Positions 19,870 through 28,150 of a stretch of 64,000 bases of DNA are shown in pieces (the stretch's first letter is position 1; each line of letters opens with the position of its first letter). The position numbers and the translations under genes are program-made. The notes under the pieces were generated by a model. That model had not been told where the DNA came from. It saw only the letters and a list, made by a program, of their open reading frames with translations, and did not search any database. Origin of the DNA: Streptomyces xantholiticus (lineage in GTDB: Bacteria; Actinomycetota; Actinomycetes; Streptomycetales; Streptomycetaceae); NCBI RefSeq assembly GCF_014651015.1, contig NZ_BMWB01000001.1:124001-188000 (forward strand), given 5' to 3'.

Positions 19870-20841
19870 CTACTTGGGCGCTCCGACCGGCTTGCCCTCG
19901 GGCGAGACGGCGTACCAGGTGCCACCGACGCCCTGGCCGTTGGTGTCGCCCGGCTTGGCGTCGCCCTTGAAGGTGTAGATGGGCCAGCAGTCGATGGTCT
20001 GCTGCACGATCCCGTCGGGGCGGTCGAAGGTGACGAAGCCCTTCTTGAGGATTCCTTCGGTGTCGTTCTTGTCGACGGGCGCCACGACCGGCCACTTCTC
20101 GAGGCACTCGCCGGTGCAGGCCGTCTTCATGGGCCAGGCGGAGTCCTTCATGAACCGGTAGACCGTCATGCCGTTCTTGTCGACCACGATCTCGCCGAGC
20201 TTGGGGTCGTTGCGTACGGAAAGCCCCGCGAGATCGGCGGGCTCGGTGCCCTCGTCGCCGCCGGCCCCGGCGTCCGCACCCGGTGCGGCCTTCTTGCCGT
20301 CGGGAGCGGCCGCGTACCACGTGCCGCCGATGCCCTGGCCCTTCACGTCGCCCGCCTTGGTGTCCTTGGCGTAGCGGTACATCGGCCAGCCGTCGATGGT
20401 GAGCTGCTTGGTGCCGTCCGCCCTGGTGACCTCGCCGATCAGGGACGGGTCGACGCCGGGGGCGGCGGACGCGCCGCCGGCCGCCACGACGGGCCAGGTC
20501 TTGGCGCAGTCGCCTTCGCAATTCGACTTGGGCGGATTGGCGGTGTCCTTGTCGAACCGGTAGAGGGTGAGGCCCTTGCTGTCGGCGACGACCTTGCCCA
20601 GTTCCTCGCTCTCCCAGACCGCGAGTTGTCCGGCCGGCGAGGCGGCGGCCGCCCCGCCGCCCGTGTCCGAGCCGTAGCCGGCGTCGGAGCCGTATCCGTT
20701 CCCGGGCTGAGCGGCGGGGTTGGCGGCACCGACCGCCTGACCGTTCGGGGTTTCGGTGCCCTTCTCCTGACCGCACGCCGTCGTCAGCGCGAGTACGGCC
20801 GCCGCAGTCACCGCGAGCGAGGCGTTCCGCCAGGTGTTCAT
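19870..20841 (-). CDS. Lipoprotein with four secreted repeats (Lipoprotein_15 / COG4315 type)
   Basis: A 323-aa lipoprotein with a signal peptide ending LALTTACG. The mature part holds four copies of a roughly 45-residue repeat, each built around a YRF or MYRY core followed by a paired-Cys or GGTWYA stretch: GLTLYRFDKDTANPPKSNCE, GWPMYRYAKDTKAGD, GMTVYRFMKDSAWPMKTACT and CWPIYTFKGDAKPGD. Such proteins are exported to the cell surface; their function is not established. The ATG at 20841 has GGGAG 5 bases upstream. A GQGxGGTWYA motif ends both halves, suggesting an internal duplication. Similar to the lipoprotein next to rmdA in S. coelicolor (from memory). Confidence 0.88.
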   Translation of the reverse strand: MNTWRNASLAVTAAAVLALTTACGQEKGTETPNGQAVGAANPAAQPGNGYGSDAGYGSDTGGGAAAASPAGQLAVWESEELGKVVADSKGLTLYRFDKDTANPPKSNCEGDCAKTWPVVAAGGASAAPGVDPSLIGEVTRADGTKQLTIDGWPMYRYAKDTKAGDVKGQGIGGTWYAAAPDGKKAAPGADAGAGGDEGTEPADLAGLSVRNDPKLGEIVVDKNGMTVYRFMKDSAWPMKTACTGECLEKWPVVAPVDKNDTEGILKKGFVTFDRPDGIVQQTIDCWPIYTFKGDAKPGDTNGQGVGGTWYAVSPEGKPVGAPK

Positions 20842-21058
20842 GTCCACTCCCGTAGTTCATTCAGACCGGTCCGGCGCCCGGAGCGCCGTTCATGGTCCTA
20901 GGTACGGACGGGAGGGCGGCACGCGTTCAACCGCATTGAAAAAAACTTTGGGGTCGCGACCGCGAACGGTCGAAATCCCGCTTCCAACAGGAGCATTCCC
21001 CTCAAGCGGAGCCGCCGGAGAATTGGCCGAAACTCAACTGCCTCATCGGACGTGTCAG

Positions 21059-22021
21059 TCACTCGGTGTACCGGAATCGTTCCAGAGCGCCGATGACCTG
21101 ACTCCGCATCGTGGCACTCCCCTTGTGCCCGGAGTCGTCCACGATCACCAGTTCCGCACACGTCCAGCCACGGCTCAGTTCCCAGGCCGTCTCCAACGGC
21201 GAACTCAGATCAAGACGGCCGTGGAAGAGCACTCCGGCAATTCCTTTCAGGTGCCGCGCGTCACGCAGCAACGCCCCTTCCTCCAGCCATGCTCCGTGCG
21301 CGAAGTAGTGGGTCGCGATCCGCACCAGTGCGATCCGCGCGTCCGAGGGCCGCCCGCTGTAGGGGTCGGGACCGCCATTCGGCTCCAGGGACAGTACGGC
21401 GTCCTCCCAGCGGCACCAGTCGTCGGCCGCCTGCTCCCGCACCGCCCGGTCGTCGCTCTCCATCAGCCGCGCGTAAGCGGCCACCAGGTCGCCTCCGCGC
21501 CCGGCCTCGGGCACGCCGGCCCTGAAGCGGTCCCACTGCTGGGGGAAGAAGCGGCCGATACCTCGGTACAGCCAGTCGATCTCCCGCCGCCGGGTCGTCG
21601 TGACGCCGTCGACGACGATCTCGGACACCCGCAGCGGATGGCGCTCGGCGTAGGCCAGCAGCAGCGTCGAGCCCCACGACCCTCCGTACAGGAGCCAGCG
21701 TCCGATCCCGAGGTGCTCGCGCAACTGCTCCATGTCCGCGAGCAGATGGCCGGTGGTGTTGTGCCGCATGTCGGCGGCCGGGTCGGAGGCGTGCGGTGTG
21801 CTGTGCCCGCAGCCGCGCTGGTCGAACAGCACGATCCGGTAGGCATCGGGGTCGAAGTAACGGCGCATACGGGGATTGCAGCCCGATCCCGGCCCGCCGT
21901 GCACGACGAGCGCGGGCTTGCCCCGCGGGTTGCCGCACACCTCCCAGTGGACGAGGTTCCCGTTCCCCACGTCGAGCATCCCCTGCTCGTACGGCTCGAT
22001 GGGCGGATACAGCTCGGCCAT
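21059..22021 (-). CDS. pip: Proline iminopeptidase
   Basis: A 320-aa alpha/beta hydrolase that removes N-terminal proline from peptides (peptidase S33). HGGPGSGCNP is the oxyanion region, FDQRGCGHSTPHA is the family hallmark, GGSWGSTLLL carries the nucleophilic serine, FHGRLDLSSP the aspartate, and DDSGHKG the histidine. The start at 22021 gives MAELYPPIEPYEQGML, the usual N-terminus, with GAGGGG about 9 bases upstream. Divergent from a MarR-family gene with a palindrome between them, so it is probably under that regulator. Confidence 0.93.
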   Translation of the reverse strand: MAELYPPIEPYEQGMLDVGNGNLVHWEVCGNPRGKPALVVHGGPGSGCNPRMRRYFDPDAYRIVLFDQRGCGHSTPHASDPAADMRHNTTGHLLADMEQLREHLGIGRWLLYGGSWGSTLLLAYAERHPLRVSEIVVDGVTTTRRREIDWLYRGIGRFFPQQWDRFRAGVPEAGRGGDLVAAYARLMESDDRAVREQAADDWCRWEDAVLSLEPNGGPDPYSGRPSDARIALVRIATHYFAHGAWLEEGALLRDARHLKGIAGVLFHGRLDLSSPLETAWELSRGWTCAELVIVDDSGHKGSATMRSQVIGALERFRYTE

Positions 22022-22048
22022 GGAGACGTCCCCTCGATCCAAAATTAC

Positions 22049-22060
22049 AACAGCGCTGTT
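22049..22060. promoter_or_regulatory. MarR-type operator and overlapping promoter
   Basis: AACAGCGCTGTT is a perfect 12-base palindrome in the 50-base gap between pip and marR. TACATTAT, a plausible -10 box, follows it and ends only 5 bases before the marR ATG, so the marR transcript may be leaderless and repressed by its own product. Confidence 0.55.
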
Positions 22061-22071
22061 ACATTATCCGT

Positions 22072-22608
22072 ATGCCCTCCCCCGCCCAAGGCCCCTCCGC
22101 CCAAGGCCCCTCCACCCACGCCCCGTCTCCCGGCCCCGAGTTGCTCGGCACCCGTCTGCGCCTCCTGCTGACCCTGCTCGACGACGGCGTCGCAGCCGTC
22201 CATGACCACCTGGGCCTCGAAGGCGTGCGTCCCCGCTACGTCCCTGCCCTGCGCACGCTCGCCGCCGAAGGCCCGAGTTCGATCCAGGAGCTGGCCGCGG
22301 CAACCGCTGTGACCCACTCGGCGGCGAGCCAGACCGTCGCCCAGCTGGCCAGGGAGGGCCTGGTCACCGTCGGCCCCGGCAGCGACGGGCGCCGGCGCAT
22401 CGCGTCGCTCACCGCGAGGGCCGAGTCCCTGCTGCCCGCCCTGGACGCCGAGTGGCGGGCGACGGCCGCGGCTGCCGCCGCCTTCGAGGGCGAACTGTCG
22501 TTCCCGCTGAGCGAGCTCATCGGCGAAGCGCTGGAAGCCCTGCGGCGGCGGCCCATGCACGAGCGCATCCTGGACGCGGCACCTCTTCCCACCCGAAACG
22601 GGCGCTGA
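22072..22608 (+). CDS. MarR-family transcriptional regulator
   Basis: A 178-aa winged-helix regulator. After a proline-rich start, VRPRYVPALRTLAAEGPSSI and QELAAATAVTHSAASQTVAQ with LAREGLVTV form the helix-turn-helix, and GSDGRRRIASLTARA is the wing. No ribosome-binding site precedes the ATG at 22072, which agrees with a leaderless transcript. It is divergent from proline iminopeptidase; the likely ligand is unknown. Confidence 0.88.
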   Translation: MPSPAQGPSAQGPSTHAPSPGPELLGTRLRLLLTLLDDGVAAVHDHLGLEGVRPRYVPALRTLAAEGPSSIQELAAATAVTHSAASQTVAQLAREGLVTVGPGSDGRRRIASLTARAESLLPALDAEWRATAAAAAAFEGELSFPLSELIGEALEALRRRPMHERILDAAPLPTRNGR

Positions 22609-22777
22609 AACGCCGACACGCACATGGTTCCCCCTGCACGGCTCAGCAGAATGACCCGTTTGCCCTACACCGATCGCGGGGGACAAACACCCCTTTTAGC
22701 GTTTCGGTGATCGAGGTGCATTTCCCGACCCCTGCGGAAATCGTTCCGCGACTGCCCCTCGGGACCGGAGGACCACC

Positions 22778-23290
22778 ATGCGCGCGATACGTGCCGCATC
22801 CGCCGCTCTGCTGGGAGCGGCCGCACTCGCAGTGACGGCGGCCCCCACGGCCATGGCCGTCAACAACACGCCGTACGACTTCAACGTCACACCCTCCACC
22901 GTCGCGGCGGGCGGCCGCGTCACCCTCACCGCGGGCGGCTGCCCCAGCAGCACCACCGTCACCTCCGCCGTGTTCGACACCGTCACCGTCCCCCGCAACG
23001 GCGCCGCGACAGCCGTCGTCGACTGGGACGCCAGGCCGGGCGCTGTGTACACGGTGAACTTCAACTGTGTCGGACGGACCGGCACACTCGACCTCACCGT
23101 CTCCGGCGGTTCCACCCCCACCGCCGGCTCCACGAGGACCGCCCCGCCCGCGGGCGTGCGCGGCGGCGAGGGCGGCAGTTTCGAGGGCATGAACGCCGCG
23201 GAGATCGCCATCGGCGGCGCTCTGATCGCGTCCGCGGTCACCGCGACGGTGCTCGTCGTGCGCAGGCGGTCGACGAACCGTCAGCACTGA
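22778..23290 (+). CDS. Secreted surface protein with Ig-like domain and C-terminal anchor
   Basis: A 170-aa protein with a Sec signal peptide (cleavage near residue 27, AMA), a single beta-sandwich-like domain with Cys55 and Cys97 likely paired, a Gly/Thr/Pro linker, a transmembrane helix (about 141-161) and a VRRR tail. The tail looks like a sortase sorting signal, yet no LPxTG motif precedes the helix. GGAGG lies 6 bases before the ATG. It is convergent with a paralogue that shares the domain and tail but has a Gly-rich insert, and a sortase gene follows. Function unknown. Confidence 0.82.
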   Translation: MRAIRAASAALLGAAALAVTAAPTAMAVNNTPYDFNVTPSTVAAGGRVTLTAGGCPSSTTVTSAVFDTVTVPRNGAATAVVDWDARPGAVYTVNFNCVGRTGTLDLTVSGGSTPTAGSTRTAPPAGVRGGEGGSFEGMNAAEIAIGGALIASAVTATVLVVRRRSTNRQH

Positions 23291-23368
23291 TGGCCGCAGC
23301 CACCCGGCTCACCCGTCGTCCGCGTGGGCGCTCGGCCCGACCCTCCCCACCTCGGCACCAGGCGCCGA

Positions 23369-23414
23369 CCGCTCGTCGCCCCGGGTCCTGATCAGGACCC
23401 GGGGCGATGAGCGG
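23369..23414. terminator. Bidirectional terminator between convergent surface-protein genes
   Basis: A 46-base near-perfect palindrome: two 23-base arms (beginning CCGCTCGTCGCC, centre TCCTGATCAGGA) with one G-T type mismatch and essentially no loop. It lies midway between the stops of the two convergent surface-protein genes and can fold in either transcript. Confidence 0.75.
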
Positions 23415-23441
23415 TTGCGGCCGGACCGGAGGTTCAACGGG

Positions 23442-24464
23442 TCAGGCCGGACCACCGACCGTGCGACGGCGGCGGACGATGAACAGGCTGCCGCCCACCG
23501 CCGCCGTGGCGACCAGACCCGCACCGATCGCCATTTCGGCCTTGCTCGGGCCGATCGAGCCGCCGAGTCCGCCCTGTGCGCCGCGGCCGGACAGGACCCG
23601 GAACGAAGCCGTGGCGGTCTGCCCATTGTCGTTGCACCTGACCGTCAGGCTGTAGTTGCCGGGAGTCGCGTTGTTGCGGACCCGGGCCGTGGCGACCATC
23701 TCGCCGCCCCTGCCGTTGCCGCCGACCCCGTCCCCACCGTTACCGCCCCTGCCGTCGCCGCCGTTGCCGCCCCTGCCGTCGCCCCCGCCCTCGAAGCCGT
23801 TGCCGCCCCTGCCGTCGCCCCCGCCCTCGAAGCCGTTGCCACCCCTGCCGTCGCCACCGTTACCGCCCCTGCCGTCGCCACCGTTACCACCTCTGCCGTT
23901 GCCGCCCCCGTCGCCACCGTTACCACCCCTGCCGTCGCCCCCGCCCTCGAAGCCGTTGCCACCCCTGCCGTTGCCACCCCCGTCGCCACCGTTACCGCCC
24001 CTGCCATCGAAGCCGTCTCCACCGTTGCCGTTGCCACCCCCGTCGCCACCCCTGCCGTTGCCACCCCCGTCGCCACCGTTACCCCCCCTGCCATCGAAGC
24101 CGTTGCCGTTGCCACCCCCGTCGCCACCCCTGCCGTTGCCACCCCCGTCGCCGCCGTTACCCCCCCTGCCATCGAAGCCGTTGCCGCCGTTGCCGCCGAA
24201 GTCACGGTCCCCCCGCTCCCCCGGGCTTCCTCCGGAGCCCCTGTCGGCGGGGGAGAGGGTGGCGTCCGGGAACGCGTTGGAGCTGACCACGCCGCCACGG
24301 CGGCAGCCGTCGACGGTGATGGTCAGGATGCCGCCCGGGTGTACCGCGGACGGGCTGACCTGAACGTTCCTCGGGCCGCCGCCACCGGCGGCAGCCATGG
24401 GAGCGCACAGTCCGACGGCCGCGCAAGCGGTCACCGTCGCTGCTAGAGCGCGTGAGGCACGCAT
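23442..24464 (-). CDS. Gly/Asn-rich repeat surface protein with C-terminal anchor
   Basis: A 340-aa protein: signal peptide (1-26), half of an Ig-like domain (QVSPSAVHPGGILTITVDGC), a low-complexity block of about 165 residues built of GGNGGDG, GGNGRGG and GGNGFEGGGDGRG units (about 90-254), then the second half of the domain (ARVRNNATPGNYSLTVRC), a transmembrane helix and an RRRR tail. The ends match the 170-aa paralogue facing it, so the repeat is an insertion inside the domain. The start at 24464 has GGAGG 8 bases upstream. Resembles PE_PGRS-type low-complexity surface proteins in composition only. Function unknown. Confidence 0.83.
   Translation of the reverse strand: MRASRALAATVTACAAVGLCAPMAAAGGGGPRNVQVSPSAVHPGGILTITVDGCRRGGVVSSNAFPDATLSPADRGSGGSPGERGDRDFGGNGGNGFDGRGGNGGDGGGNGRGGDGGGNGNGFDGRGGNGGDGGGNGRGGDGGGNGNGGDGFDGRGGNGGDGGGNGRGGNGFEGGGDGRGGNGGDGGGNGRGGNGGDGRGGNGGDGRGGNGFEGGGDGRGGNGFEGGGDGRGGNGGDGRGGNGGDGVGGNGRGGEMVATARVRNNATPGNYSLTVRCNDNGQTATASFRVLSGRGAQGGLGGSIGPSKAEMAIGAGLVATAAVGGSLFIVRRRRTVGGPA
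23702..24197 (-). repeat. Coding Gly/Asn repeat tract
   Basis: About 495 bases of irregular tandem units, mostly 9, 15 and 18 bases, encoding GGN, GGD, GRG and FEGG steps. Near-identical longer blocks (the FEGGGDGRGGNG unit and the FDGRGGNGGDGGGNGRGG unit) recur, a pattern produced by slippage or unequal crossing-over, so the length is probably variable between strains and prone to assembly error. Confidence 0.8.
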
Positions 24465-24775
24465 CGTTGAACCTCCAGAAGGAAGACGCCCCAAAGCGGC
24501 GCTCCGGGATATTCGACGAGTACGTCTTCCATGACGAACAATCACTGGCTGGTGCTTTCATCGCATTTCGGCCTTGGTCCACCCCGGTGAGCCGACACGC
24601 CGGTGAAGCTCTGCGTGACCTGACGGAGCCGCAGGTCACAGAGCATCAGGACTTTTATCCGCCCGCATACTCGGATGGGGCACCCCGACTGGCCCCAGCC
24701 ACCCGTTCGCGCTTCCCTGCTCGCCGGAGTGCCCCACCCCGCTTAGCGTGCCGACAAGCGCGCGAAGGGAGAACC
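24465..24775. other. Divergent promoter region between repeat protein and sortase
   Basis: No gene. It must hold promoters for both flanking genes. The open frame in front of the sortase start is in frame with it but has no ribosome-binding site or family similarity, and is left out. Confidence 0.6.
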
Positions 24776-25423
24776 ATGGGCCAGGACAGGTACGGCTGGG
24801 AGTCGAGGAGGCGCTCGCCCTGGGGCGTACTGGCTCTTGCGATGCTCACCGGCATCGCTCTCGTCAAGAACGGTGTGGACGTGGGCCTCGGGCCGCCTCA
24901 GCCGGCGGCCGCCGCGTCGCAGGCCAGGGCGGGCGAGACGTTCCTTCCCGTGCCGCTCGAGCCGCTGCCGTACGCCGCGCCGGAGCGGGTGCGCATCCCC
25001 GCCCTCGAGGTCGACGCCCCGATCGTGAACGTCGGCCTGGACCAGGACGGCTGGGTGGCGGCGCCGCCTGCGCAGGACCCCAATCTGGCCGGCTGGTACC
25101 AGAACGGCATCTCCCCCGGTCAGCGCGGCACGGCCGTCATCGTGGGGCACGTCGACAACCAGGCGGGACCCGCCGTCTTCTACGGCCTCGGCTCGGTCAG
25201 GACGGGCCACCACATCGAGGTGCCACGCTTCGACGGCCGTGTCGCCGTCTTCGAGGTGTACGGGGTCGAGGTCTTCTCCAAGCACGACTTCCCCGGCGTG
25301 CGGGTGTACGCCGACACGGGCCAGCCGGAGCTGCGGGTGATCACCTGTGGCGGCGGCTACTCCAAGGCGGACGGCTACGACGGCAACGTCGTCGTCTTCG
25401 CCCGTATGGTCAAGGTGGTCTGA
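24776..25423 (+). CDS. Class F sortase
   Basis: A 215-aa membrane-bound transpeptidase. An N-terminal anchor helix (about 15-32) precedes the sortase beta-barrel: catalytic His125 in IVGHVDN and Cys191 in VITCGGG, with an arginine near the end (VVFAR). The overall pattern ERVRIPALEVDAPIVNVGL is typical of actinobacterial class F sortases. GAAGGGAGAACC precedes the ATG. It lies beside two proteins with sortase-like tails, so these may be its substrates although a standard LPxTG signal is not visible. It ends 8 bases from the end of the deacetylase gene. Confidence 0.92.
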   Translation: MGQDRYGWESRRRSPWGVLALAMLTGIALVKNGVDVGLGPPQPAAAASQARAGETFLPVPLEPLPYAAPERVRIPALEVDAPIVNVGLDQDGWVAAPPAQDPNLAGWYQNGISPGQRGTAVIVGHVDNQAGPAVFYGLGSVRTGHHIEVPRFDGRVAVFEVYGVEVFSKHDFPGVRVYADTGQPELRVITCGGGYSKADGYDGNVVVFARMVKVV

Positions 25424-25431
25424 GGCGGACC

Positions 25432-26268
25432 TCAGCGGCGCGGCACCGTGATCCAGTAACCGTCGTCGAGCAGTTTCGGCAGATAGCTGCGCAGCGCCGC
25501 CACGCTCTGCGACCGGTTGCCGCCCGCGTCGTGCGAGAGCACGACCACCCCGGGCGCGGCGCCCCGCATGACCCGCCGGACGATGGCCGAAGTGCCCGGC
25601 CGTGTCCAGTCGAGGGTGTCGAGCGTCCATCCGAGCGGCTCCATGCCGAGTTCCGCGCCGATCTCGAACGAGTGCCTGTTCCAGGCGCCGTAGGGGGCGC
25701 GGTACCACAGGGGTGCCTCGCCCAGGGACTTCTCGATCACCTCGCTGGTGCGGCCCAGCTGGTCGCGAATGCCGGACGGCGGCAGCTTCGGAACCAGCGG
25801 GTGCGACCAGGTGTGGTTGCCGACCACATGGCCGTCGTCGGCCATCTCGCGCAGCAGGTCGCGGTTGTGGGTCGCCATCTCACCGCAGACGAAGAACATC
25901 GCGCGTACCCCGTGCTCGCGCAGGATGGCGAGGATGTCCGGGGTGTAGCGGGGGTCGGGGCCGTCGTCGAAGGTGAGCACCATGGTGCGGCCCATGCCCG
26001 GGATCTCGAGGAAGGGCCGCTTGCGCACGGGCGGCCGGGCACGCCGCAGGGCCGGCTCCGCATACGCCGCCATGGGCTGCAGCCGGTAGGTGGTGGCCTT
26101 CGGCGGAGGGGCGGCGGCCTGCGGGCCTCCGGCCTCCCCCTCGACGGCGGGCCGTCCCGGAGTCTCGGCCTGCTCTCTGACGAACAGGCCTCCGACCACG
26201 GCGGCACCGAGGCATGCGGCGATGCGGAACACCGAGCGGCGACCGAGAGGCATCTGATCCTTATTCAT
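25432..26268 (-). CDS. Secreted polysaccharide deacetylase (NodB domain)
   Basis: A 278-aa exported enzyme of carbohydrate esterase family 4. An N-terminal signal/anchor with a twin-arginine-like start (GRRSVFRIAACLGAAVVGG) precedes a linker and the NodB domain: TFDDGPDPRYTPDILAIL (catalytic and metal Asp), GNHTWSHPL (metal His-x3-His), YRAPYGAWN and VVLSHDAGG. Probable substrate is peptidoglycan or another surface polysaccharide. Start 26268 is chosen; 26253, with AAGGA close upstream, is an alternative. Confidence 0.9.
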   Translation of the reverse strand: MNKDQMPLGRRSVFRIAACLGAAVVGGLFVREQAETPGRPAVEGEAGGPQAAAPPPKATTYRLQPMAAYAEPALRRARPPVRKRPFLEIPGMGRTMVLTFDDGPDPRYTPDILAILREHGVRAMFFVCGEMATHNRDLLREMADDGHVVGNHTWSHPLVPKLPPSGIRDQLGRTSEVIEKSLGEAPLWYRAPYGAWNRHSFEIGAELGMEPLGWTLDTLDWTRPGTSAIVRRVMRGAAPGVVVLSHDAGGNRSQSVAALRSYLPKLLDDGYWITVPRR

Positions 26269-26424
26269 GACCAACTGCTCGCACGCCCGCCGCCGCCACC
26301 GGTTGATCAACACCTGCGGCACGAGTGAATCCACCCGATGGGAGCAGCACCCGGGGGGTCCGTACGGCTCCTGCCGAGGTGGGGCCCGGCGGGCGGTTCG
26401 CCGGGAGTCGATAACCTCGATTGT

Positions 26425-26886
26425 GTGACCGAGCAACCGTCCCACCGGTTCGAACGGGGCACCGACGGCCCGAAGGTGATCGTCGTCGGCCTCGACGGCT
26501 CCGACTCGTCGCTGCGCGCGGCCGCGTACGCGAGCGGTCTGGCCCGGCGGCAGAACGCGCTGCTCGCGATCGTCTACGTACAGCCGCTGATACCGGCGGG
26601 CGCCGCCCTGGGCATACCGGTGGCCGACACGACCGGAGAGATCGCCGAGGCGCTGGTCGCGGAGACCCGGGCGGCGGCCGAGCGGGTGCGGGGCATCTGG
26701 GACGTGCGCTGGGAGTTCCACACGTTCCGCGGCGACCCGTACACCGGGCTGGTGACGGCGGCGGACGAGCTGCGGGCGGACGCGGTGGTGGTGGGAGCCT
26801 CCGAGTCGGCCGGGCACCGGTTCGTCGGGTCGGTCGCCGTCCGGCTGGTGAAGGCGGGGCGGTGGCCGGTGACCGTGGTGCCCTGA
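26425..26886 (+). CDS. Universal stress protein (UspA family)
   Basis: A 153-aa single Usp domain: KVIVVGLDGSDSSLRAAAYA at the N-terminus with the ATP-contacting aspartate, and a VVVGASESAGHRFVGSVAVR region whose GxxG-x9-G(S/T) spacing fits the ATP-binding type. The GTG at 26425 starts just before the domain; an upstream in-frame ATG at 26338 adds residues unlike the family. Divergent from the deacetylase gene. Confidence 0.88.
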   Translation: MTEQPSHRFERGTDGPKVIVVGLDGSDSSLRAAAYASGLARRQNALLAIVYVQPLIPAGAALGIPVADTTGEIAEALVAETRAAAERVRGIWDVRWEFHTFRGDPYTGLVTAADELRADAVVVGASESAGHRFVGSVAVRLVKAGRWPVTVVP

Positions 26887-27448
26887 GCACCGCGATCGTC
26901 GTCAGCGCCCCATGGTGAGCTTGTCTCGCGCCGCGGCCACGGATGAGGCGGCGCCGGCGGCGGCCCCGGTGGATGATCGGGTCGTGCGGGAGTGAGTCCC
27001 CGCCGGAGAGGGTGAAGCCGCGAGGCTTGGAGTCGGCACGGGCTGCCGGGGCTCGCCGAGCCGGTGCGGCGCGCGGTCGGGTGGCCGGGGTCGTGTCCGG
27101 CACGGCCCGCGGCTCCTGCGAGCGGGACGGCACAGGCGGCCGCCGCGTGGTCCGGGTCGCGAGGGCCGCATCGCCGACCAGCTCCCGTTGGATGATCAAC
27201 GTGATTTGCGGACGAACCGAATCCGCAGGGGAGGAACGGCCGGCTCGAGCGACGCGACCGACACGGTCGCTGCAACGGACCCGCACGTTCCACTGGCTCC
27301 GGCGGCCCGGTCGACCGCTCACCGCACCACTCGCCGCTCGGGTGCCACCGTTCGCCGACAGACCGCGTCCCGCTGTCTGTCGCTGGGCGCCGGGGATGGG
27401 TTCCTATACGCCACGTGGCAGCGGACTCCGCGGAGAAGGGTGCAGACG
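26887..27448. other. 562-base region upstream of the ECF sigma gene
   Basis: No gene could be supported on either strand; the open frames are Arg/Pro/Ala-rich products of high G+C with no start signals. It contains two short inverted repeats near the sigma gene, TGCGGA-N9-TCCGCA around 27206-27226 and GCGACC-N5-GGTCGC around 27257, and CTATACG about 35 bases before the start, a possible -10 element. Confidence 0.5.
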
Positions 27449-28066
27449 ATGGCGACGGCGACCGCGACGACCGACGAGCAGGCCATGGCGGAACTGCAGC
27501 GCGAGCACGGCCCCGCACTGCTGAGTTTTCTGCTGGGGCTGACCTACGGGGACCAGCAGCGCGCCGAGGACCTGCTGCAGGAGACGCTGGTACGGGCCTG
27601 GCAGCACCCCGAGGCCTTCGCCGCCCCGTACGAGTCCATGCGCCCCTGGCTGTTCACCGTGGGACGCCGTCTCGCCATCGACGCCCGGCGCTCCCGGATG
27701 GCCCGCCCCCCCGAGATCGGAGACGGCGTGCTGGCCACCACCCCGGACCCGGCCGACGTCACCGAGAGCGCGGTCGCCGCTCTCGACGTACGGGCCGCGG
27801 TCGGCTCTCTGAGCCCCGAACACCGTGCCGTGCTCGTCCAGATCTACTTCCACGGGCTGAGCGTCAACGAGGCCGCGCAGGCCCTCGGCATTCCGCCGGG
27901 CACCGTCAAGTCGCGTTCCCACTACGCGCTGCGCGCTCTTGCCCGCTGTCTGCCCGGGTACAGCAGGCGCACCGCCACCTCCGTCCCGCCAGCCACGGTG
28001 GTGGCTGCCTCCCCCACCGGCCGCGGTCGTCGGGCGACCGTATGCGAAACGTCACGCGCAAGTTGA
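27449..28066 (+). CDS. ECF-type RNA polymerase sigma factor
   Basis: A 205-aa sigma-70 family ECF protein. Region 2 covers about 20-90 (DLLQETLVRAWQHPEAF, MRPWLFTVGRRLAIDARRSR) and region 4 about 120-175 (LSPEHRAVLVQIYFHGLSVN, PPGTVKSRSHYALRAL). A long linker between them and a Pro/Thr-rich tail are ordinary for the class. GAAGGG lies about 8 bases before the ATG. No anti-sigma gene is adjacent; a zinc-finger anti-sigma gene lies 5.5 kb downstream. Confidence 0.92.
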   Translation: MATATATTDEQAMAELQREHGPALLSFLLGLTYGDQQRAEDLLQETLVRAWQHPEAFAAPYESMRPWLFTVGRRLAIDARRSRMARPPEIGDGVLATTPDPADVTESAVAALDVRAAVGSLSPEHRAVLVQIYFHGLSVNEAAQALGIPPGTVKSRSHYALRALARCLPGYSRRTATSVPPATVVAASPTGRGRRATVCETSRAS

Positions 28067-28150
28067 GCAAAGACGCCCTCCCCTGCGTGTGTGTCGGTGG
28101 AGGCTCGTCATCGAGAGCGAACCCAGTCGTACGGAAGAGGGTGGGGCAAC

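Noticed and set aside
26902..27171. Minus-strand frame in the gap before the ECF sigma gene.
   Set aside because: Arg/Pro/Ser-rich composition, no start signal and no motif; typical G+C artefact.
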